Source: an uncultured delta proteobacterium (GTDB lineage Bacteria > Myxococcota_A > Bradymonadia > REDH01). From it: a stretch of 6,006 nt of DNA. Location: contig CAIWGR010000627.1 of assembly GCA_903912275.1 (NCBI GenBank), positions 1 through 6,006 of the forward strand. Reading direction: 5' to 3'. Within the stretch, counting starts at the first letter, position 1. Each line of letters starts with the position of its first letter. Shown here piece by piece: positions 1 to 5,782 of this stretch. Made by a program: the position numbers and the translations under genes. The notes beneath the pieces were generated by a model that did not search any database, was not told the origin of the DNA, and was given only the letters and a program-made list of their open reading frames with translations.

Positions 1-1340
1 CCGACCCCTGCACGGGGCTCCTCACCATCTGCGACCCCGATGCCCGCATCTGCGTCGGCTGCGTGACCGCTACCGACTGCGCCGCCGCCGAGAGTTGCGT
101 CGACAGCACCTGTCGCTTCGTCTGCGACCAGAACGCCGACTGCGAGCCCGGCCAGCGCTGCGACCTCGCCTCGGGGAGCTGCGTTGCCGGCTGCGACACC
201 GACATCGACTGCCCTGGCGGCCAGCGCTGCCAGGCCGGCGCCTGCGTCGCCATCGTACCGCAAATCTGCAGCCCCTTCGCCTCAGCCTGCGAGGGCAACA
301 ACCTCCTCCTCTGTCGCGCCGACGGCTCCGCTTTCGACCGCAGCGCCTGCCCCACGGGAACCCTCTGCTCCGCGACCGCCACAGGCGCTGCCTGCGAGAC
401 ACAGATCTGCGCGCCGGGCACCAGCTCCTGCTTCGACAGCCGGACCCGCGCAGTCTGCGCGGCTGACGGGCTCAGCGAGGACTACATTGCCTGCGCGGGT
501 GGCGGCACCTGCTCGGCCGGCGTCTGTCAGGCGCCCCTCATCTGCACGCCGAACGCCCTGCTGTGCACGGGCGGCGACGCCTACCGCTGCAACGCTGGAG
601 GCACCGCAACCACGCTCGTCGACACCTGCACCGCAACCGAAATCTGCACCGCCGGCGCATGCGTCTCTACCGCCGGTCGCTGCTCCACAGGCCTCGACTG
701 CCCCGCGCTGCCAACCAGCTGCGACGGCAATGTGCGCGTCAGCTTCCGTAGCGGCGGTGCCTGCGTCGGCGGCACCTGCGACTACAGCGCCGTCCAGCGC
801 CGCACCAACTGCGAGCTCACAGGACAGGTCTGCGACGACGCAACCACGACCTGTGTCGCACCCGCCTGCGCGCTCACCGAAGCCGACTGCCCCGCCGGCG
901 CACCGCTGCTCGACAGTGTGGCATGTGCCTGCGTCGCCTGCTTCTCTGACGGCGACTGCGGCGGCGGCCAGAGCTGCAGCGGAGGCACCTGCATCGGCGG
1001 CGGCCCCGCGGGATGCACGAACGACACCCAGTGTGTGAACGAGGCGGTCGCGCTCGGCGGTACCGGCACCGGCGCCGCCTGCGACCTCAACACCAACAGC
1101 TGCTTCACCCTCTCCACCTGTAATCCCGCCGCGGGTGGAACTGACATCTTCAACGCCGCCTGCCCCGCCGGGACCACCTGCCAAGCCAGCCTTCTCGGAG
1201 GCCGAAGCAACTGCTCGGGCTGCTCCTCGTCGTCGCAGTGCCGCTCCGGCGAGACTTGCTACAATTGCACGGGGACTACAGTCTGCTCGGACGCCGCGGG
1301 GCTCGGACCCTTAGGTGCCTTCCTCTGTACGCCGCTTTAG
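1..1340 (+). CDS. Cysteine-rich modular secreted-type protein (5' partial)
   Basis: The frame is open from base 3 to a TAG at 1338-1340, giving about 445 visible residues; it is Cys-rich from the first codons, so the start and any signal peptide lie left of the window and the GTG at 63 is not the true start. I count about 63 Cys (near 14%), with few Lys and no membrane segment. Two module types are visible: short C-x5-C-x5-C-x4/6-C units with a D-x-D-C-P-x-G-Q-x-C flavour, and three tandem six-Cys units of about 45 residues. A third stretch (about 678-854) has a CDGNVRVSF...GGTCDYS pattern that I recall from myxobacterial Cys-rich proteins. Such spacing implies disulfide-bonded small domains outside the cytoplasm, superficially like Dickkopf/EB-type Cys-rich repeats. 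No catalytic motif is seen and the function is unknown; adhesion, surface display or binding are guesses. The glycosidase lipoprotein gene follows after 31 nt on the same strand. Confidence 0.88.
   Translation, partial: DPCTGLLTICDPDARICVGCVTATDCAAAESCVDSTCRFVCDQNADCEPGQRCDLASGSCVAGCDTDIDCPGGQRCQAGACVAIVPQICSPFASACEGNNLLLCRADGSAFDRSACPTGTLCSATATGAACETQICAPGTSSCFDSRTRAVCAADGLSEDYIACAGGGTCSAGVCQAPLICTPNALLCTGGDAYRCNAGGTATTLVDTCTATEICTAGACVSTAGRCSTGLDCPALPTSCDGNVRVSFRSGGACVGGTCDYSAVQRRTNCELTGQVCDDATTTCVAPACALTEADCPAGAPLLDSVACACVACFSDGDCGGGQSCSGGTCIGGGPAGCTNDTQCVNEAVALGGTGTGAACDLNTNSCFTLSTCNPAAGGTDIFNAACPAGTTCQASLLGGRSNCSGCSSSSQCRSGETCYNCTGTTVCSDAAGLGPLGAFLCTPL
60..245 (+). repeat. Three consecutive short four-Cys modules (C-x5-C-x5-C-x4/6-C)
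   Basis: Within the Cys-rich protein, copies encoded at 60-113, 123-182 and 192-245 share the spacing C-x5-C-x5-C-x4-C (x6 for the last gap in the second copy). Copies two and three carry a PGQRC or GGQRC core. More distant copies of the same design occur at 939-992 (CFSDGDCGGGQSC core), 1014-1103 (with an expanded 14-residue middle gap) and 1221-1268. The repetition is at protein level; the DNA copies have diverged. Confidence 0.75.
264..665 (+). repeat. Three tandem six-Cys modules of about 45 residues
   Basis: Copies are encoded at 264-404, 405-539 and 540-665, each opening with Ile-Cys-x-Pro. The Cys spacings are C-x6-C-x7-C-x11-C-x5-C-x8-C, C-x6-C-x8-C-x11-C-x5-C-x4-C and C-x6-C-x7-C-x12-C-x5-C-x4-C. 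Each has a Cys-(Arg/Ala/Asn)-Ala-(Asp/Gly)-Gly turn after the third Cys. The regular spacing suggests an independently folding three-disulfide domain duplicated in tandem; the disulfide pairing itself cannot be read from sequence. Confidence 0.78.
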
Positions 1341-1371
1341 CTCCGCCTTGGCCCAACCCCCACGGTCCACC

Positions 1372-3081
1372 ATGCTCCGACGCCTCCCTCTCCTCTGCCT
1401 CGCCCTGCTCTCCGCCTGCTCTGACGCAACGAAGGAGCAGCCGGGCAACGCCGCAGACGGCTCGGCCGCAGACACCTCGTCCGACGGCAGCGCGGCAGCA
1501 AGCGGTGACACCTCGACGGATGGCAGCGGGAGCGGAGAGGGCAGCGCCGAGGCGCCCCAGCTCCCGCCGCCAGGGCCTCTGACCTTCGGAGCCCGCGGAA
1601 GCCTCACGGGCGCCGCAGGCCGTGGCTCCTTCGCCTTCGGCGCCGCAACAGCAGCGACCCAGATCGAAGACCAGAACCCCGCCACCGACTGGTTCACCTG
1701 GACGGCCCCGGAGGGCTCCGGCGGGCTCGGCAAGGGCACCTTCGTCGGCGATGCGGTGCGGGGCTACAGCAAGGCCAACGACGACATCGCCCTGCTCCAG
1801 CAGATGCAACTCGACGACTACCGCTTCAGCATGGAGTGGGCCCGCATCGAGCCCGCCCGCGATACCATCTCCGAAGAGGCGCTCGTTCACTACGACCAGC
1901 TTCTCGATGGTCTGCTTGCGGCCAACATCCGGCCCAATGTGACGGTGTTCCACTTCTCGCAGCCCACCTGGGCGCACGACCCGCGCGATGCAGGCTGCAC
2001 GAACGGACCCTCCGACACCAACCTCTGCGGCTGGTCGAGCCCCGACGCCTCCGAGCTCATCGCCGAACTCGCCGAGCATGCCGCACTCCTGGCGCAGCGC
2101 TACGGTGGAAAGGTCGACAACTGGGCCACCCTCAACGAGCCCTTCAACTACATCCTCGCCAGCTACGGCTTCGGCGTCTTCCCGCCCGGCCAGTCCTTCC
2201 TGCTCTCCGACTGGACCCGCCTCGTTGCCACCTACCGCAACTTCGCTGCGGCCCACGTCGCCATCTACAACGCCATCAAGGCCAACGACACCATCGACGC
2301 AGACGGCGACGGCATCGCCGCCTCGGTCGGCCTGACCCTCTCGGTCATCGCTTGGCAGCCCGCCCGGAACAACCAGCCCAGCACCGACCCTGCCGACATC
2401 GCGGCCGCGGCTCGCATGGACTACGCCTACAACATCTTCTTCGCCAAGGCGGTCTACGAGGGCGGCTTCGACAGCGACCTCGACGGCACCTTCGACGAGC
2501 AGCTCCCCGAGTGGCAGGGCAAGCTCGATTGGCTCGGCCTGCAGTACTACTTCAGCGGCGGCGTCACGGCCCGCACGCAGGCCATCCGGCAGCTCGGCCT
2601 CACCCCCTGCTATCCGCCCATCGATTTCGGCTCCTGCATCCGACCGGAAGACAACACCCACTGGGTACCCGAGATGCGCTACGCCTTCTGGGAGCCGGGC
2701 CTCTACGACCTCCTCGTCGCTGCCTCCCGACGCTGGCCCAACCTCCCGCTCCTCGTCTCCGAGTCGGGCCTCGCAACGCACGAAGGCCAGCGCCGTGCCG
2801 AGCATGTGACCCGCTCGCTCGAGCAGATCCACCGCGCCATCACCGACGGCGCAGACGTACGCGGCTACTACCACTGGAGCCTCACCGATAACTTCGAGTG
2901 GGCTGAGGGCTTCGGCCCCCGCTTCGGCCTCTACACCGTAGACTACACCACCTACGCACGCACCCCGACCGCCGGCGCCACCACGCTCGGAGAGATTGCC
3001 GCCGCACGCACCGTCACCGAGGCGCAGCGCGCCTTGATGGGCGGCCTCGGACCCATGACGCCTGAGCCTCCGCTCCCCTGA
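1372..3081 (+). CDS. Glycoside hydrolase family 1 lipoprotein (beta-glycosidase-like)
   Basis: This 569-residue protein is a GH1 TIM-barrel enzyme expected to cleave beta-linked glycosides at the cell surface. The ATG at 1372 is chosen over an in-frame GTG at 1315, which overlaps the previous gene, because it begins a lipoprotein signal peptide: basic MLRR, hydrophobic core, and lipobox L13-S-A-C16. A Ser/Ala/Gly/Asp linker (about 17-68) precedes the domain (about 85-545). Seen motifs: FAFGAATAATQ (Q97), YRFSMEW (R151), HFSQPTW (H194), T-L-N-E256-P as acid/base, S-E464-S-G as nucleophile, and HWSLTDNFEW (501-510). From memory, the overall pattern resembles Sulfolobus-type beta-glycosidases. 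Two usual Asn residues are replaced: ENG is ESG, and N-Y-Y is Q391-Y-Y. Aspartate-rich D-x-D-x-D-G inserts sit near 309-314 and 367-372, and Cys pairs 209/219 and 413/422 may form disulfides. No clear Shine-Dalgarno precedes the ATG. Substrate is not predictable. Confidence 0.9.
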   Translation: MLRRLPLLCLALLSACSDATKEQPGNAADGSAADTSSDGSAAASGDTSTDGSGSGEGSAEAPQLPPPGPLTFGARGSLTGAAGRGSFAFGAATAATQIEDQNPATDWFTWTAPEGSGGLGKGTFVGDAVRGYSKANDDIALLQQMQLDDYRFSMEWARIEPARDTISEEALVHYDQLLDGLLAANIRPNVTVFHFSQPTWAHDPRDAGCTNGPSDTNLCGWSSPDASELIAELAEHAALLAQRYGGKVDNWATLNEPFNYILASYGFGVFPPGQSFLLSDWTRLVATYRNFAAAHVAIYNAIKANDTIDADGDGIAASVGLTLSVIAWQPARNNQPSTDPADIAAAARMDYAYNIFFAKAVYEGGFDSDLDGTFDEQLPEWQGKLDWLGLQYYFSGGVTARTQAIRQLGLTPCYPPIDFGSCIRPEDNTHWVPEMRYAFWEPGLYDLLVAASRRWPNLPLLVSESGLATHEGQRRAEHVTRSLEQIHRAITDGADVRGYYHWSLTDNFEWAEGFGPRFGLYTVDYTTYARTPTAGATTLGEIAAARTVTEAQRALMGGLGPMTPEPPLP

Positions 3082-3090
3082 CCGGAGCGG
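3070..3090 (+). other. Small hairpin overlapping the glycosidase stop codon
   Basis: CCGCTCC (3070-3076) and GGAGCGG (3084-3090) pair perfectly around a 7-nt loop that contains the TGA stop at 3079-3081. No T-run follows on the plus strand. It may contribute to transcript ending or 3' protection together with the next hairpin, but a 7-bp GC-rich stem can arise by chance in this DNA. Confidence 0.35.
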
Positions 3091-3103
3091 GGCCAAAACG
3101 CAG

Positions 3104-3129
3104 CGGGCCCCGGCAATCGCCGAGGCCCG
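3104..3129. terminator. GC-rich hairpin between converging genes, probable bidirectional terminator
   Basis: An 11-position inverted repeat (3104-3114 with 3119-3129) has one C-A mismatch and a 4-nt loop AATC. It lies 22 nt after the glycosidase stop and 25 nt after the pckA stop, where two converging genes need termination. Read on the minus strand, the stem is followed after 5 nt by TTTT (complement of AAAA at 3096-3099), giving a weak U-tract for pckA transcripts. On the plus strand no T-run follows, so termination in that direction would depend on the stem alone or on Rho. Confidence 0.6.
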
Positions 3130-3154
3130 AACTGCAACACCGCAGAAGCGGAGA

Positions 3155-4774
3155 CTAGCCCTCTTCCTTGAGCACGAGCCCTTCGACCGCCTCGCCCTTC
3201 GGCGCAGCTGCGAGCACCTCGGCGCTCGCCTTGTCGGCATACTTCTCAAAGTTCTTCCGGAAGAGCGCGCCCACCTTGTTGGCCTGACGGTCGTAGGCCG
3301 CCTTGTCGCTCCAGGTGTTGCGCGGGATGAGAATCTCCGACGGCACACCTTCACAGATCGTGGGGACCTCGAGGCCGAAGACCGGGTCGGTCTCCGTCGG
3401 GGCATGCAGCAGCGAACCGTTGTGGATCGCGTCGATGATGGCCCGCGTGTACTTGAGCTTCATGCGCGAGCCCACGCCATGACCACCGCCCGACCAGCCG
3501 GTGTTGACCAGCCAGGTGGGCGCGTTGTGATGCCGCAGCTTCTCGGCGAGCATCTCGGCATACTTGGTCGGGTGCCAGACGAGGAACGGCGCGCCGAAGC
3601 AGGCCGAGAAGGTCGCCTCGGGGTCGGTAACGCCCTCCTCCGTGCCGGCCACCTTCGCGGTGTAGCCGCTGATGAAGTGGTACATCGCCTGCGCGGGGTT
3701 GAGGCGCGCAACGGGCGGGAGCACGCCGAAGGCGTCGCAGGTCAGGAAGACAACGTTGGTCGGGTGCGGGCCCACGCAGGGGAGCTTCGCATTCTCGATG
3801 AACTCGATCGGGTAGGCGCCGCGCGTGTTGTCGGTGATGCGCGTGTCGGCAAAGTCCACCACCCGGGTCTGCGGGTTGTAGATCACATTCTCGAGCACCG
3901 AGCCGAACTTGAGCGCGCTCCAGATCTCCGGCTCCTGCTCCGCAGAGAGGTTGATCATCTTGGCGTAGCAGCCGCCCTCGATGTTGAAGATGCCATCATC
4001 CGACCAGCAGTGCTCGTCGTCTCCGATGAGCAGGCGGCCCGGATCGGCCGAGAGCGTGGTCTTGCCCGTGCCCGAGAGGCCAAAGAAGAGCGAGGTGGTG
4101 CCCTCCTTGCTCTCGTTCGCGGAGCAGTGCATCGAGAGCACCCCCTGCTTCGGCATGAGGTAGTTCATGATGGTGAAGACACCCTTCTTCATCTCGCCGG
4201 CATACTCGGTGCCGAGGATGACCATCTCCTTGCGCTCGAAGGAGAGGGCGATGCTGGTCTTGGACGACATGCCAGCCGTCTGCGCGTTGGCGGAGAAGCC
4301 ACCAGCATTGATGATGGTGTAATCAGGGGTGCCGAAGTCGGCGAGCTCTTCGGCCGTGGGGCGGATGAGCATGTCCCACATGAAGAGCGCGTGGTAGGCG
4401 CGGGCGCAGATAATGCGCACCTTGATGCGGTACTTGGGATCCCAGCCCGCAAAGCCATCCACCACATAGAGGTGCGAACGGGTGTTGAGGTAGTCGACAG
4501 CCCGCTCGCGGTTGATGACGAAGGTGCTGTCGGGGAGCTTCACATTGACACTGCCCCACCAGATGTCGTTGACCGAGGCCTCGTTCTCCACGACCCGCTT
4601 GTCCTTGGGGCTGCGGCCCGTCTTCTTGCCGGAGAGCGCTACGAGCGCGCCCGTCGAAGCAATGGCCGTATCGGGCTCGTAACGGAGCGCCTCTTCGTAA
4701 AGTCGCGCAGGCGCAGCGTTCCTCAGAATGCGCGAAACCGTGATGCCGCTCGCGCCGAGGTTGAAACTATCCAT
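3155..4774 (-). CDS. pckA: Phosphoenolpyruvate carboxykinase (ATP)
   Basis: This cytoplasmic enzyme converts oxaloacetate and ATP to phosphoenolpyruvate, CO2 and ADP, the entry step of gluconeogenesis. The 539-residue product matches the usual length of about 540. Seen in order: substrate-binding GRSPKDKR (53-60), YAGEMKKG with K197 and SMHCSAN with H216 as expected metal ligands, the PEPCK-specific P-loop GLSGTGKTT (232-240), the second metal/nucleotide motif IGDDEHCW with D252/D253, DNTRGAYP with R318, and SGYTAKVAGTE (369-379). All catalytic residues expected for the ATP family are present and the frame is intact. The ATG at 4774 is preferred to an in-frame ATG at 4819, because it has AGGTG four nt upstream and yields the family-typical N-terminus, whereas the longer version adds 15 Ser/Gly/Arg-rich residues and has no ribosome site. 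It converges on the glycosidase gene and is separated from the upstream SDR by 144 nt, so it probably has its own promoter. Confidence 0.97.
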   Translation of the reverse strand: MDSFNLGASGITVSRILRNAAPARLYEEALRYEPDTAIASTGALVALSGKKTGRSPKDKRVVENEASVNDIWWGSVNVKLPDSTFVINRERAVDYLNTRSHLYVVDGFAGWDPKYRIKVRIICARAYHALFMWDMLIRPTAEELADFGTPDYTIINAGGFSANAQTAGMSSKTSIALSFERKEMVILGTEYAGEMKKGVFTIMNYLMPKQGVLSMHCSANESKEGTTSLFFGLSGTGKTTLSADPGRLLIGDDEHCWSDDGIFNIEGGCYAKMINLSAEQEPEIWSALKFGSVLENVIYNPQTRVVDFADTRITDNTRGAYPIEFIENAKLPCVGPHPTNVVFLTCDAFGVLPPVARLNPAQAMYHFISGYTAKVAGTEEGVTDPEATFSACFGAPFLVWHPTKYAEMLAEKLRHHNAPTWLVNTGWSGGGHGVGSRMKLKYTRAIIDAIHNGSLLHAPTETDPVFGLEVPTICEGVPSEILIPRNTWSDKAAYDRQANKVGALFRKNFEKYADKASAEVLAAAPKGEAVEGLVLKEEG

Positions 4775-4918
4775 CTGACACCTATCTGAAGGGCTATGGG
4801 ACCCGCCAGACCGACCCATGCAACGCTTCGCGGGCCATCCAACCAGGTCGGAGTCGACTACAACATCTCCGTTCAGTCGTCCATTGCCACCGCCATCCGG
4901 TAGTATCCCGGAACACCG
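4775..4918 (-). promoter_or_regulatory. Spacer with presumed pckA promoter/leader
   Basis: This 144-nt stretch between the SDR stop and the pckA start has no convincing coding frame and is less G/C-biased than its surroundings. It is the only place for a dedicated pckA promoter and for the end of the SDR transcript. It contains a perfect 8-bp palindrome AGTCGACT (4852-4859), a possible operator half but short enough to be chance. Several TTG-containing hexamers can be read as -35 elements, but none has a believable -10 at 16-18 nt, so no promoter is assigned. I see no strong terminator stem. Confidence 0.4.
4779..4783 (-). promoter_or_regulatory. Ribosome binding site of pckA
   Basis: AGGTG on the minus strand sits 4 nt before the ATG at 4774. 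It decides the start in favour of this ATG over the in-frame ATG at 4819, which lacks a purine-rich site. Confidence 0.6.
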
Positions 4919-5770
4919 CTACTCGTAGGTCGGCGTCGGACGGCCCGCGTAGAATGCTCGCATGTTTGCCGCCGCCGCGCTGCCGAACAGCGGCTCGCCG
5001 CCATGCACCTCCAGCGTCGTTCCCGTCACGAAGCCCGCGGCCGGAGAGAGCAGGAAGGCAACCGCCGCCGCCACCTCGCGCGGGCGGCCGAGCCGGCCCG
5101 CAGGGATGCTCGGGATGCTATCCTCGAAGGTCTTCCGGAACTCGGGCGCATAGGAGTCGATGCCGCTGCTCAAGATGACACCCGGCGCGACCGCATTCAC
5201 ACGCACACCCGATTGCGCCCACTCGAAGGCCAGCGTCTTCGTCAGGTTCTCCACACCCGCACGTGCCGCGCTGGTGTGGGCCATCATCGGAAAGCCATTC
5301 GACACCTGCGCCACGATGTTCACAATCGCACCACGACCAGCCGCCAGCATCGCCCGCTCCGCGACCGCCTGGCTCATCAGGAAGGTACCGGTCAGGTTGG
5401 TCTCGATGACCGCGTCCCACCCCTTCTTGCGGATCATCACGGCCGGCGACGGGAACTGACCGCCCGCATTGTTCACCAGCCCGTCGACGCGGCCGAACCG
5501 CGCAAGCACCGCCTCCACGCAGGCCGCCACCGACTCGGGATCGCGGATGTTGCAGACCTGCGTCACCACCTCGCCCGTCCCGGGCAACCCCGCCAACGCC
5601 GCCGCTCCCGCGGCCAGCTTCTCTGCGGTCCGGCTCGCGATCACCACATGGGCGCCCAGCTGCCGAAGCTCTCCGGCAATCGCCAGCCCGATGCCAGTGC
5701 CACCGCCGGTGACCAGCACCACCTGCCCCGCAAAGAGGCCGTCGCGAAAGATGGATGGGTCTCGAAACAT
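4919..5770 (-). CDS. Short-chain dehydrogenase/reductase, enoyl-CoA / dienoyl-CoA reductase type
   Basis: This 283-residue Rossmann-fold enzyme should use NADP(H) or NAD(H) to reduce or oxidise a CoA-linked or similar substrate in the cytoplasm. Seen: cofactor loop TGGGTGIG (21-28), IASR (44-47, Arg favouring NADP by family analogy), acidic CNIRD (73-77), NNAG (100-103) followed by GQF, ETNLTGTF with N125, VAPGVI (194-199) and LLSPAAGFVTG (240-250). The GQF, GFP, AARAGV and EWAQSGVRVNAVAPGVI stretches closely resemble, from memory, human peroxisomal trans-2-enoyl-CoA reductase. The classical YxxxK is absent: the segment reads HTSAARAGVENLTK, with R170 where dienoyl-CoA reductases have Lys and E174 where the human enzyme has Tyr. 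A 28-residue tail after the usual HGG end (to TPTYE) may help oligomerisation or substrate closure. The ATG at 5770 has GAGGG four nt upstream. It follows the partial gene by 12 nt, so the two are probably one operon. Substrate is uncertain. Confidence 0.9.
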   Translation of the reverse strand: MFRDPSIFRDGLFAGQVVLVTGGGTGIGLAIAGELRQLGAHVVIASRTAEKLAAGAAALAGLPGTGEVVTQVCNIRDPESVAACVEAVLARFGRVDGLVNNAGGQFPSPAVMIRKKGWDAVIETNLTGTFLMSQAVAERAMLAAGRGAIVNIVAQVSNGFPMMAHTSAARAGVENLTKTLAFEWAQSGVRVNAVAPGVILSSGIDSYAPEFRKTFEDSIPSIPAGRLGRPREVAAAVAFLLSPAAGFVTGTTLEVHGGEPLFGSAAAANMRAFYAGRPTPTYE

Positions 5771-5774
5771 GTTG

Positions 5775-5779
5775 CCCTC
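5775..5779 (-). promoter_or_regulatory. Ribosome binding site of the SDR gene
   Basis: GAGGG on the minus strand lies 4 nt before the ATG at 5770, inside the 12-nt gap after the upstream stop codon. It supports this start and suggests translation of both genes from one mRNA. Confidence 0.55.
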
Positions 5780-5782
5780 GCC

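Noticed and set aside
282..1184. Minus-strand frame of Gly/Ala/Val-rich sequence opposite the Cys-rich gene
   Set aside because: Repeated GCA/GCC complements of Cys and Ala codons generate this composition; it has no start context or domain and conflicts with the well-supported plus-strand repeat protein.
1836..2891. Plus-strand frame rich in Arg, His and Pro inside the glycosidase
   Set aside because: It is a +1/+2 frame shadow of the GH1 gene with no motif; its composition mirrors frame-shifted high-GC codons.
1276..3405. Long minus-strand open frame (709 codons) opposite the glycosidase gene
   Set aside because: It is the antisense of a clearly recognisable GH1 gene, has low-complexity Arg/Gly/Val/Ala-rich composition typical of shadow frames in high-GC DNA, and runs across the intergenic hairpins into the end of pckA.
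3404..4789. Long plus-strand open frame (461 codons) opposite pckA
   Set aside because: It is antisense to an intact, motif-complete pckA. Its translation is rich in Arg, His, Val and Ala with no recognisable domain, as expected when a high-GC gene is read backwards.
4775..4819. N-terminal extension of pckA from the ATG at 4819
   Set aside because: It adds 15 residues not expected in the family, has no ribosome site, and would override the AGGTG site that precedes the ATG at 4774.
4852..4859. AGTCGACT palindrome upstream of pckA as an operator
   Set aside because: Eight-base palindromes are common by chance, no flanking symmetry extends it, and there is no second copy nearby, so it is mentioned only as part of the spacer.
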